This document shows positions 12,155 through 22,737 of a DNA stretch of 64,000 nucleotides, one piece after another. Source of the stretch: Acytostelium subglobosum LB1 (lineage: Eukaryota; Evosea; Eumycetozoa; Acytosteliales; Acytosteliaceae); contig NW_012236498.1 in the NCBI RefSeq assembly GCF_000787575.1, forward strand, positions 6,325 through 70,324. Direction: 5' to 3'. Under the pieces are notes generated by a model. That model searched no databases and was not told where the DNA came from. It saw nothing but the letters and a program-made list of their open reading frames with translations. The translations under genes and the position numbers were made by a program. The stretch's first letter is position 1, and every line of letters starts with the position of its first letter.

Positions 12155-12220
12155 CGAGGGTAAGGGTGAGGGCGAGGGCGAGGGCAAGGGTAGGGTAGGG
12201 TAAGGGAAAGGGTAGGGTTT
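12155..12220 (+). repeat. Telomere-like AGGGTA/AGGGCG tract upstream of copy E
   Basis: About ten degenerate AGGGNN units lie between copy E (start 12059) and the 3' end of the membrane protein gene (12241). On the coding strand of copy E they read CCCTAC, CCCTTT and similar. This is too degenerate and internal to be a chromosome end. A promoter element is possible. Confidence 0.75.
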
Positions 12221-12240
12221 AATCAATTCTAGATTGTCAA

Positions 12241-12873
12241 TCAGACAAAGACTCGACTTGTTATTAAACAACTGACAAAGTATGTCTCGGAGTATCTAAG
12301 TTTGACCCATTTGTCCAAGTCAATGTAGTGATAGGCTACAAGGACGAATATTGGCAATGTGAATGCAGCTTCGAATAATAATCTTGAACATAGTAGATTG
12401 GGTTCTTTGAATAGACATAGACAGGTGAAGTGGAAGATTGACAGCACGCTTCCTAGGTAGTTCCAATGATTCTGATATTTGAATGATGAACTGTATGTTG
12501 GTACCAATCCAACGATATTCCATGCAATGATACCAATGAGGTAGGACATGACCATTGGCGACTCATTACCATTGACCAATGCTTGACTGGTGGCCAACAA
12601 TGATGATACTAAATGTAGAATTAGATCCCAAAATATGTTGACGGCATATCTTTCCGAGGTCTGCATGCATTGATCATGATTGAATGCATGTAAGAATACA
12701 AATGCAACGGATAATATATTTAATAAACCTTGTGTATTATATAAATAATAAATTGCCAAAGTTAGTAATATTAATCTAAATAATTGTTTGGATATATTAG
12801 ATAATAAACAACCTAATAATATTAATCCTGAAATAAATAAATATTGTTCAAAAAGACCTATAAATGTTGACAT
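12241..12873 (-). CDS. Multi-pass membrane protein of unknown function (210 aa)
   Basis: This single-exon frame encodes a very hydrophobic protein with about six candidate membrane helices: FISGLILLGCLL near residue 15, FRLILLTLAIYYLY near 32, ILSVAFVFLHAF near 53, VMSYLIGIIAWNIVGL near 107, a segment near 140, and FTLPIFVLVAYHYI near 170. The N-terminus is short and the C-terminus carries a few basic residues. I recognise no family. Upstream (12874-12930) is the AT-rich sequence expected of a dictyostelid promoter. It sits inside the tandem array but is unrelated to it. The start at 12873 is the first ATG and precedes the first hydrophobic helix. Confidence 0.65.
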   Translation of the reverse strand: MSTFIGLFEQYLFISGLILLGCLLSNISKQLFRLILLTLAIYYLYNTQGLLNILSVAFVFLHAFNHDQCMQTSERYAVNIFWDLILHLVSSLLATSQALVNGNESPMVMSYLIGIIAWNIVGLVPTYSSSFKYQNHWNYLGSVLSIFHFTCLCLFKEPNLLCSRLLFEAAFTLPIFVLVAYHYIDLDKWVKLRYSETYFVSCLITSRVFV

Positions 12874-13707
12874 TTTTGAAAGTTATAAATAGAGATAATT
12901 AATTAAAGTTAATTAATTAATTGATTGATTGAGTGATTGTTAGATTGAGTGAATAATTGAGGAGTTACATTATTATATCGATATAAACTTGATATGATAT
13001 CATATCATATCTAATCTTTAGGAGGATGATGAGCTGTGATCTGGTCCTTGTACAAGGTATATTTGATTAATTATAATAACCAGATTAATTGTGTGTGTTA
13101 AATTATCTGTTGATTATTCAACTTCAAATGTTGGGGTCGGGGGTGACGAGTGCATGAATAGCCTAATTGTTGCGAGAGGTTCTGAAAATGACTTAGTTTG
13201 GGTTGTTGGGTGCGTTGTGTTGTGGGTTGAAGGAGAGGATTGCAACCTCGGGAGGGTGTAAGTGGGTTAATTTGTGGGGCGTGGGTCCCTAAGAATCTGA
13301 TTGAACGAACCGTCGTTCAGATCAGTTCAGGAAGTTCACCAATCAATAAACAAAACTAAACATTGACAATGACAATTGGGTGAAATTTAGAAACTAGAGT
13401 TGTTATGAACCAGGGGAATTAATTAAAAGTTCCTATTTGGGACAACTACCTGAGGTTCAATTCTAATGTGATCATATACTCTAGGTCGAACCCATATCAT
13501 TCGACACCGGTATCCCATTTTCCGGCAATCCTTTGAAGCTCAACAACTAATTTGGGGTCACACGTGCTTCCCCAACTCAATCAATTGCCAGATGGTAAAG
13601 GTGTATTTTAAAAGTTTGAGTTACTCCTAACTTACTCTCTCTTATTTTATATTCTTCATTCCACTTTCTACTTATAAGTAGATATTGATAAAGAAATATA
13701 CTGTAAA
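12874..13707. other. Gene-poor spacer
   Basis: AT-rich at its right end (the putative promoter of a downstream small frame) with TTGATTGA repeats at 12920-12960. It contains a 7-bp perfect hairpin (13302-13319, TGAACGA, loop ACCG). I see no convincing coding frame, tRNA or transposon in it. Confidence 0.5.
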
Positions 13708-14165
13708 ATGGATTGCGATGGACATGGACAAGACAATTTAATCCCCTCAAATAATAATTATATTGACTTTAATATTCTTCGTGCCAAGACAATATCAGAA
13801 CTAGCATATTTTCGCTTGGTCAACATCACTCCTTTACATGTAATTGATATTAATAGACAAGGAGATGTTTAATTATATTATTATTTATTATTTAGCCCTG
13901 ACTATGTTGAACTTCCAGGTCCCTCCCCTTAACAGCACACCCCTTAACAATGGTACGGGTTGGACGTATTGTCAAGCCATCTGATGATCACAGCCAGAAA
14001 TATTGGGGCCTCCATCTTGTCGGGAACTTCATCGATCGGTACATTACAGAGAGCCTCGAGAGCTCCCCCTACACCATTGAGATTGGACTCGACCTCGCCA
14101 TCAAACTCATGAATCAATGGTTCCCAGGCCAACCTCTACCTGCCAACCTTCGAGTTCTTGATTAA
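13708..14165 (+). CDS. Possible small gene(s), weak support
   Basis: Two short forward frames lie close together. 13708-13872 encodes 54 residues (MDCDGHGQDNLIPSNNNYID to NRQGDV). 13950-14165 encodes 71 residues (MVRVGRIVKPSDDHSQKYWG to ANLRVLD). The second is more GC-rich than its surroundings, as exons here usually are. An intron-like GTAATT to TTTAG stretch (13841-13893) separates them, but the junction does not keep one frame open, so I cannot join them with confidence. Neither resembles a family I know. They may be two exons of an unrecognised gene, relics, or chance frames. No membrane segment or signal peptide is visible. Confidence 0.25.
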
Positions 14166-14179
14166 TTGAGTTAGTGACT

Positions 14180-15773
14180 TTATTTATTGGCAATCAAATA
14201 TTCCATATAGCAACCATGCAATAATAATAGTTCCATTATATCTTTATATTCATTGAATGAATATGGTATTAAATATTGTCTATAATGGTGATGCTCCAGG
14301 TTGTTCATCATCAAATCCATGTTGAACAACTTTACAATCTCCAGAACACTATTAAAATATAATGGATTCCATTTATCACCTTGTATCACTTTAGACCTAT
14401 TTATCCATTTGTCAATCTGTGACAATGTTGGTGGACGAATGAATGGCAGACTGTCGCAACTACCACCACTTAGTGAATGATATTGACCAATGGCCAAATG
14501 ATAAAGATGTACATTACAACATATATCCGACAATGAAGTGAATATCTCGATGATGAATGATTGATCCATTTGGGATTTGGCGTCCAGCTTGTTCCATATT
14601 GCTGATGCCATCACTGGTGTGAGTGTCCACATGTCAACATGATGTCCATACTCTTTTACAAGTGCAATCATGGTTGATTGAGTGATGGTCAATGTAAACG
14701 ATGTCGCGCCAATGTTGCCCAGTCCTTGATTCAGAGCTGTTACTCCTTGAGCGTAGATATTGTACTGGATGCGATCACCGATGGTAAAATGATCGGTGAG
14801 GTCTACTTCATCGTTTGAACATAATACCGCCAGCTTGTAAAGGGCGTACCTGTAGGCCGTCGTCAGAGCACCAAGGTGTCCACTCACCTGAAGCTTTTGG
14901 AGGACTCCTGATGTGATCAATCGCCTTTCGTACAAGTCCTCCAGGCTGATGTATACTTGGCTCCAGTTGGGCGCATCTAAGAACTCCAAATGCTTGGGTG
15001 TCAGACTGTTTATGATCAACTCCTGCGCGGCAACAGATGCCTTGAGCACGAATTGCATGAGGCTGACGCCCCATATCGGCCTCTCTGGCAGTAGTGCTCT
15101 AATGCCTTCAACATCATTTCGTTCAATTAATGATCTCATCAGTGCAATCTTGGAAGTTGACGGTGTCTTCTCATGTTGTTGTTGTTGTTGTTGACCCATT
15201 TGATTGATCATGTAACTGTTCAAGTTGATGTTGTCCTGGTTGTCCTTGAGTGTACTGAGTAACATTAACTTCATATCATCTGAGAGATGGACTTCACCAT
15301 TTGATGGATATAGTTGTGACATAATTGATTGTTTAACTTTTGGATGTGACATTGACATCATCGTTGTAATAATATATCTCAAAACTACAATCTGATCATA
15401 CTCCAATGACATTGATACCAGATCACGTAATGTTTTAGTCAAACTAGACTGACTTCAAGTTAGTCATTCATTCATTCAATCTTCAATCATGTTATATTCA
15501 TCATACATACATGTCATTGATGTTATTGTTAATGTTTGAGATTGATTTAAGTAGTAACTGATTACCATGAGTGTTGTTATCAATGAACATTAGGTTAAAG
15601 TATTGAATGAATAGTTTATGATCACGATATCTTATACATTGACGTAGATTGATGATGTTCCTTCCACAAACACTATCACTTGTCATCAATATATTGATTG
15701 ATCTTACATAACCAAACAATATCCTTGACAATGGTCTATCCTTTATCAACTGTATAAACAATGTCTTATCCAT
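14180..15773 (-). CDS. Tandem family member, copy F (508 aa, two exons, short form)
   Basis: I infer join(15773..15511, 15443..14180): exon 1 of 263 bases in phase 2 before GTATGT, then an acceptor TCTAG and exon 2 starting ILTKTLRDLVSMSL. The joined frame is 509 codons. Exon 1 (MDKTLFIQLIKDRPLSRILFG, RQCIRYRDHKLFIQYFNLMF) is the most diverged of the set. Exon 2 lacks roughly 130 residues present in copies B and E, and a short poly-Q run lies where they would be. It ends HYRQYLIPYSFNEY and LLLHGC. It is divergently placed 178 bases from VPS36, so the two probably share promoter sequence. There are no breaks. Function is unknown. Confidence 0.75.
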
Positions 15774-15951
15774 CCTTGATTATTTGATTGATAGACTGAA
15801 TGGATGAATGAATGAGCCAAAGCTCGAACAAGGTAATATCTTAAATCTTGAAGGGAGGGGGTCACAACATACCTTGAAGTTCTTCAAACTTTCATTCATA
15901 CTTTGATCAACGCATTCATTGACATACAGATAATAACGTACACATATATAT

Positions 15952-17410
15952 ATGGAGGCTATACATAGTGTACCAACTGCCAATGGCCAACCAATACTAT
16001 ATCAGAATGAGAACATCATCCTCTCAGTAGACAGCGTCTCAATATATGATGGGTAAGACGATCAATCAATCATTCAATCAATCAAACAACATCACATACT
16101 TACTCATCAATTGATGATCAGAGATTTACAGACACAGTATCATAAGGGAATGTGCATGGTTACTTCTGTTAGAGTGTTGTGGACACAGACTGCTGGTGGA
16201 AGCGCTAATGCACTTTGTTTGATGCATGATTCGATTGTGTCTGTGGACAATGTTGCAGCTGGATTCCTTGCAATGGGTGCCTCACCAAAGATATCTATAC
16301 TATGTCGCAATGGCAAGCATCTAAAGTTATCATTCTCATCATCATCCAAGCGTGATGAGTTTGGTCGGCTCTACAAACAACTCTTATTCGATCGCCAAGA
16401 GTATATGCGTCAACAACAAGCATTGCAACAGCAACAACAACAGCAGCAGCAACAGCAACAACAAGCAGGTGCAAAGCCATCAGCCACCAGTCCCAACTTT
16501 AATACATCGAATGCAGGCATTACTGGACTGATCAAACAAATGGAGAAGAAACAGGAAGAGACTGACAAGGCTTTGGTCGAGGCGTTTAGCGATTTGAAGG
16601 CACTGATGGAGAAGGCAAAGGACATGGTGGTGCTGAGCGAGAAGTTAAAGACATCACTTGACAAGCAGGCGCAGGGCAGCGGCGCCAGTGGCGAGGAGGA
16701 GGAGTTCCGCTCATTCCTCGTGCAGATGGGTATCGCAGCGCCCGTCACCAAGAAGACGGCCAAGTCACACTATCACACAGAGTTGTCCAAGCAACTATCT
16801 CAATGGCTTGTCGACAACCATATACTCACCAAACAAGGTGGCAGCAGGATTGGCAATGTCAACAGTGGAATGATCCCACTAGCTGATCTATATTGTATAT
16901 TTAACAGAGCAAGAGGAATAGGTATGTGTTGAATGATGCCGATCATTCATTCATTCAATCAATCACCTCACTCACTCACTCATACTTCCCCATCAATCAT
17001 TACAGAACTGATATCACCTGATGACTTGTATAGAGCATGCTTGTTGTTTGAACAGTTGGACTTGGAAGTAAGACTAAGGCGATTCGACAGTGGAGTGATG
17101 GTCGTTCAATCAAAGAATGAGAATGATGAACAAGTTGCCAAGGAGATCCTGGAGATAATCAAAGAGTCTGGAGGCGCCATCACAGCCTTCCATCTATCAA
17201 AGTTGCAACAGATATCACTAAGTCTAGCAAACGAGAAGCTATTGGTATGTTGTGTATATGTACCATCAAAGGCGAGGGGAGCCAAGGATCTCGAGGTCTA
17301 ACAATCATTCCCAATCCAATCCTATCCTTTAGGCATGCGAGAAACTTGAGAGACTATGTAGAGATGAGACTCTGGAAGGACTATCATTCCAGGAGAACAT
17401 ATTTGTATAA
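15952..17410 (+). CDS. vps36: ESCRT-II subunit VPS36 (405 aa, four exons)
   Basis: I infer join(15952..16052, 16122..16921, 17006..17244, 17333..17410), which gives exactly 406 codons. The N-terminus is a GLUE (split PH-like) domain, about residues 15-135, beginning ILYQNENIILSV and SIYDG|DLQTQYHKG. This domain binds phosphoinositide and ubiquitin on endosomes. A poly-Q linker follows. The C-terminal winged-helix EAP30 region includes LADLYCIFNRARGI|ELISPDD, a hallmark of VPS36/SNF8 proteins. With VPS22 and VPS25 it forms ESCRT-II, which sorts ubiquitinated cargo into multivesicular bodies. No NZF zinc finger is visible inside the GLUE domain, as in animal VPS36. All three introns carry CAAT or CATT repeats. 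The start is the first ATG of an otherwise short exon 1. Confidence 0.9.
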
Positions 17411-17442
17411 CTAATAATCACTAAACTGATCGATCCATTCAT

Positions 17443-17482
17443 TACCCTACCCTAACCCTTACCCTTGCCCTCGACCCTCAAA
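17443..17482 (+). repeat. ACCCTA/ACCCTT tract upstream of the tomosyn gene
   Basis: Six or so tandem ACCCTN units, C-rich on the coding strand, lie 182-221 bases before the tomosyn start and just after the VPS36 stop. Confidence 0.75.
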
Positions 17483-17663
17483 GGGGTGAGTGGGATTCTT
17501 GTGTTGCGCGACCCCACCCACATCTCTTCAATTCCAATCTCAAAGTCAAGATCAATGAGTGTGTGCATTCATTCATTCATTGAGATACTACTACATTGTT
17601 GTTATAATAGATATAAATAGATATACACACATATATATAATAGATAGATATATTTAGAATAAG

Positions 17664-20600
17664 ATGTCATTGTTTACATCTATAAAGAAACTTGTACAGG
17701 GCAAGAATGACTCGGGTGCACCTACTCCGGCATCGACAATGATGCCATCGAGTGGAAAGCCATCTCAGTCAAAGTATGATACAAAGCCTCACCATGCAGG
17801 TCTACACGATCAAGCAACTTCAATACACTTTGATTGTGTACAACGTTTATGTTCAGTAGGATTCAATGATGGAACTGTAAAGATGTATGTATCATGCATT
17901 CATTCAATCATTCATTCATTCAATGGTACTTACTTACCAACATCACATACAATAGATTCGGTCTCAATGCAATGGAATGTAGCTTCAAGTGTGAGGCCAA
18001 TGCCCCTGTACTAAAGGTCATCTTTATAATCAATACTGTAAGAGACTACACGGTTAGATTGAATGTTGAGTGGATGATTGACCAAACCCATCAATATGTA
18101 TAGCCATTCCTCGTTGTAGTTACAGCCAACTCAATTGAGAAGTGGAATTATAGTGAGAGAAAGGTTGTGAATGTACTTAACTTTATGAATAGGATAACAT
18201 CACTTGGTCTAACATTTGGCTGCAACTTTATGTACATTGGCGATGAGACTGGACACATCCAAGTCTACAACATCATGTCACACTTCCTATCCTCCTACAA
18301 GATAACATTAGAGTGAGTTGGTTAAGAGTGATATCAATGATGAACATTCACTCATTCATTCAATCAATCAATCAATCATGTAGCCTTGTAGGTCTTGCAC
18401 CTCCTCAAGGTGATGGCACATCGACTCAACCGGTGTATCCAAGTGCAATAGATATATGCCCAGTGGATCCAAATTTGTTGTTGATTGGATACTCGAATGG
18501 ATGGATTGTGTCTTGGAATGTAGAGTGTCGCAAGGTCGAGAAGAAGTTTGGAACATTCAAATCATTCGTTACAAAGGTAGTCTGGAGTCGCACTGGCAGC
18601 AAGTTCATATGTGGCTTCTTTGATGGCCAGATATTCATGGTGGACTATGCCAAGCAGGTACCCTCGCTCCTCTACAAGCCAGCTGTTGGCGGTGCAACTG
18701 GCACTGCGCCAGCCACAACAGGCGGCCAGCCAGAGCGCGTGTCAATCGACCAACTCGAACTGGTCTACACCAAAGACAAGAAGATTATTCTGTTCAAGGG
18801 CCACTTCCAGGCGCCCAACTCACTGGTGTTGGTCAAGGGCGACAGCCAGCGCGAGATACAACAGATGGGTGTGTCACAGTTGGTCAATGGAGTCGTGTCA
18901 TTCGTGCCCGTCCTCGACACCCCGTTCGCCAGCGTCAAGGAGCTGACAGGCCTGCTGGCACTCACACATCGCAACGAAGTGGTCTACTTCCGCTTCGACA
19001 CAGTCATGATCCCCACGCCACTCGACGAGATCAACATGAAGATAATGTCACAAGCACAGCACGAGCCACTGTTGGCACAGTGCTATGAGTGTGACATCAA
19101 GCTCAAAGACGATCTGTTGGATGCATTCTACGCCAACAACACATCGCGTCGTCTATCACCAATTGTTGGTGGCAATGTCAAACACAGCCGTCTGTTCCAA
19201 CTGATGATCACAACACATCGCGACAACTCACTACGCTTCTGGGACTTCACCGACTCGCGCTCCTATCAACTCATCACAATGGTAGAGCCACTGCCCTCTG
19301 CTCCTATCACTATGTGCTTCTCGCCGGCCAACAGACTACTTTTACTCACACTGGCCGATGGCACAGTGTTGGTCTACAGCATTTGTGGCGACTCGAGGCG
19401 CATTCAAAAGACATCCTATCCCGCACCAGTCATCACAGAGGCACCCACAGTAACGCCTGCTTCTGTCCCTGCTCCTGCCACTGCTCCTGTCCAAGATACC
19501 ACCACAACTCAAGCATCACCACAAAAATCAGTCGTTCCCCCTGAGACTGAGAATGAGGTTGTTGGCTCTACCTCTGCAGCAAACTCACCAACAGTGACCT
19601 CAACTACAGCACCAGCACCTGCCACACGATCACCACCAATCTCTCCACCATCATCACCACAGACAGCTGTAGCACCAGCACTGCCACCTCTGCCTGACCC
19701 TCTGGGCCCAGGCTGCCAGCTAGTGTCTGAATGGAAGTTCCCATCGGCCATCACGGCCATTGCCTTGAACCCATTCCGATCACAGTACTGCACACGTGTT
19801 GTAATGGCTAGCGCCACAGGCTCGCTCTACCACTTTGTCGTCACACTTGTGGACAACTCAAGCTCAGTCAACACCAGCCGAGTTGTATACACTGCAAACA
19901 TCGATGTACAGGCGTGCAATGAGTCGGCTGTTCTAGATCAAGATGGCAAAGCGTCCCCAATCACTGCATTGGCACTCTGCTATTGCCCTATCAGATCCAA
20001 CGAAGACATTTCAATCTTCCATGTTGGAACTGAGAGCGGACAAGTCGCTGTGGTGGACGTACATTCACTCAAGGTCGTGTCAAGCTTCAAGGCATCATCA
20101 TCAGGTATTCAGGACATCTACTATATTGACAAGCGTGGACGACAGCCTCAATATATCTTTGTCGACTTGCCACTGATGCATGAGCCCCCTGTCCCAACGC
20201 CACCAGCTGTAACCGTCGACCAACTAGTTGCCGCGCCAATACCATCAAGCCCCAATGCCAATCTCACAGACGACATCAACATATTGGTTGCGAGCAGCAA
20301 GGAGTTAACACTCTACAACGTACCACTCAAGAACCTGTCACAGTACACACCAACAGCATCGCCACAACAGGACAACAACAACAACGGCAACATTGACTAC
20401 TCACATCCAAAGATCAACAAGGAGGAGTTCAAGACACCAGTTGTAAAGACATCTATGTTTAGGGATATTGGATCGGACCAGCACTACCTCGCCGCAGTGG
20501 ACCAAAGCAATCATTACCATCTCTTTGACATGGCCAACACAATCGATAAGCAAATGACATGTCCAATCAGTGAGGCTCTCAAGCCTGCAAAGCTCGTGTG

Positions 20601-21042
20601 CTTGACGATGGCTGGCAATGTGTTTGTACAACACGCAGACAATGCTGGAAACTACACTCTACTCCTGCAGCCACACACTCAGCGTCATCATTACATGTTC
20701 TTCCAGCAGACTATCCTGACACCACCAGAGCCCAAAGTACAGTCGTCGCTCGTGAAGTTCTTGTTTGGACCATCCAAGCCTGCGCCATCCAAGTTGGAGG
20801 ATGCCTTTGCCGAGGGTGTCACAGTGAACAGTGGATCTGGCTCAAGCCACAGCAGTGCCAGCAAACAAAAGGTCTTCGTGGAGGATATTGCCAACACAAT
20901 GGCCGAGACACGCAGACAGATGGATGAGCGAGGAGAAAAAATCAACCAGCTCGACGTCAAGGCTGCAGAGATGCAAGCGGCCTCTGTATCATTCGCTAAA
21001 ATGTCTGCTGATCTCAAGAATGCCAACAAGTCATGGTTCTAA
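17664..21042 (+). CDS. Tomosyn/Lgl/Sro7-family SNARE regulator (1056 aa, four exons)
   Basis: I infer join(17664..17884, 17956..18037, 18104..18312, 18384..21042), which gives 1057 codons. WD40-type strands (TSIHFDCVQRLCSVGFNDGT and VKIFGLNAMEC) begin near residue 50 and form the first propeller. A second WD40-like half follows a Pro/Thr/Ser-rich linker near residues 490-560. The C-terminus (about 995-1056) is an R-SNARE-like coiled coil: VEDIANTMAETRRQMDERG with the Arg of the zero layer, then KINQLDVKAAEMQ. There is no membrane anchor, as in tomosyn (STXBP5) and unlike VAMPs. Family members bind syntaxin/SNAP-25-type SNAREs and tune exocytosis, and yeast Sro7 acts downstream of the Sec4 Rab. 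Length matches the family (about 1030-1150). Introns carry CATT/CAAT repeats. Confidence 0.85.
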
Positions 21043-21132
21043 CTTAACTGGCTTCAATATCTGTTTATAAATCTTCCATGTATTGTAACTATAACTTGTC
21101 CTTCAAACTTTATTGATCGAGATGTTGCCATG

Positions 21133-22553
21133 TCATCCAGCTCCATTACTTCCACTTCCATTATTACTATTATTGTTGTTGTTGTTGTTGTTGTTATTGT
21201 TGTCGTTGGTGGAGAGTGAGTTGGCAATGTCTATCTTGGAAAGATCAATCTTGAGAGCAAACTTGGTACTGGATGATTGATTGTTGGCGGAGGCTTATGT
21301 TAGTATGGACGTTGTTGTATCAATGTGTTATTAGAGTTACTTACCCGCATGTAGAGCATGAAGAAGATGGTTTACAGAATACTATTAATTGATTGAATGG
21401 ATGGATGGTTGGATGGATGGGTTAATCAATGTCCACTCATATATCCAGTCAGTCCACTCTACTACCTACTCGATAAACAAACTGAACAAACGAATCCAAT
21501 GTCCACGATCCTCTTGTGACAGAAGCATGATGCCTTAAAGTCTACAGTAGTAAGTGTTGGAACACTCAAGTGTCTCCTAGAGTCTGAATCAATCAGGAAT
21601 GTTGACTGTCAAACACGAAGATGAATATTAGTATCAGTTGGTCGCAGCAGCAAAGTATGAAGACACTTACAACAAGGTATTGACATAGGTTCTCTTGTCG
21701 TTGGGGCTTCAGGTAGATGCCACTAGTGAGATGTGATGCCTGTTGGAGAAATGTGGAGTCTGAGGAGAGGATACAACTGTCTACTGGTATCGACTGTTTC
21801 TGTGCCGAGAAGATACAGTTCATCACAGGTATATATTGACTCGATACGTCTGGAGATATGTTAAACACCAATATCCTTGGCTTGAGGTTGGGAAGGTCTT
21901 TCTTCATCCTATTGATATCTGTACGCGTGGGCGGCAGTTGTTAGCTTGGTTGGTATTGCCTGAGGGGACACCCGCTGAGTGAGTGAGAGTGACCGAGCGA
22001 CACTTACGACATAATCCAAGAGACATGGCGGCAGAGAATGAAGCCGAAGTCTCATCACCTTGTAATTCGCCAATCTCTGTGATTGATTGATTGATTGAAT
22101 GATCGATGGATGGTTAGGTTGTGTCTGGGAGACGACATCATGAAGGATGACCTTGCGAGACTCACTGTCAACATAAGTATCTTGGATGTCCTTCAATCTG
22201 GATTGGATCTGTTCGGCGATCACTTGATTGGCAACGGATGCACGTTGATCGGGAGGTGGAGGATATACAAAGTAGCTCTCGCCAATGATCGATGAGATGA
22301 CGGCAAGTTGGTTCTCTTGATTGAGCATGAGGTAGGCGTTGACAAAGACCAAGAAGTGCTCCAAGAATGTCGGCAGTGATATCAGTGGCATGCCTGCCTG
22401 TTGCTTACTATGTACAGTCTGTGCGCGTTGTCCCCACGAATAGACATTCATGTCCAATATGACGACCAACATACTAGTATCGTCATCTTCATTGTCGACC
22501 ATTCTCGATGCCGACGAGGCCGATGTGTCTGCTTTAGAAGTGGATGAACTCAT
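21133..22553 (-). CDS. gtf2h3: TFIIH core subunit Tfb4 / GTF2H3 (p34), six exons
   Basis: Inferred exons: 22553..22166, 22076..22008, 21918..21671, 21605..21470, 21381..21345, and a last exon from about 21293 to 21133. The vWA-like fold starts with MLVVILDMNVYSWG, includes LAVISSIIGESYFVYP, LCHINRMKKDL, RILVFNISPD and CIFSAQKQSIPVDSC. The C-terminal zinc finger reads SCFCHKRIVDIGFVCSVCLS followed by IFCKPSSSCSTC. This subunit holds TFIIH together (with p44) for transcription start and nucleotide-excision repair. The final junction is odd. The conserved tail STKFALKIDLSK is in a frame one base away from that given by the canonical GTAAG/ATAAG splice, so a sequence error or unusual splice is likely. 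The ATG at 22553 is used because the codon before it is GTG. Confidence 0.85.
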
Positions 22554-22737
22554 CACATACTACTTTATATGTATGTATGTATGTATGTGTAAGTAAGTAA
22601 GTATTTGATTGAATGAATGATTCGTGGAAGTTGGGACTTCTACTTCAAACTTCGCTCAGACCCCATGTTCAATCATTCACACGAACTCAAAGATAGATAG
22701 AGATAATAGATAATTGATAATATGAATGTATGAATGA

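Noticed and set aside
12155-12220. Telomere or internal telomeric sequence
   Set aside because: Too short and degenerate, and similar tracts occur at other promoters, so a chromosome end or fusion point is not supported.
13478-13510. Possible tRNA T-arm (GGGTTCGACC on the minus strand)
   Set aside because: The stem does not pair beyond two bases and no anticodon arm or acceptor stem can be drawn around it.
18038-18103. Frame running through GTAAGAGACTACACGG in tomosyn as coding sequence
   Set aside because: It ends in a stop at once. Splicing GTAAGA to GTATAG instead gives NTPFLVVVTANSIEKWN, which fits a WD40 strand.
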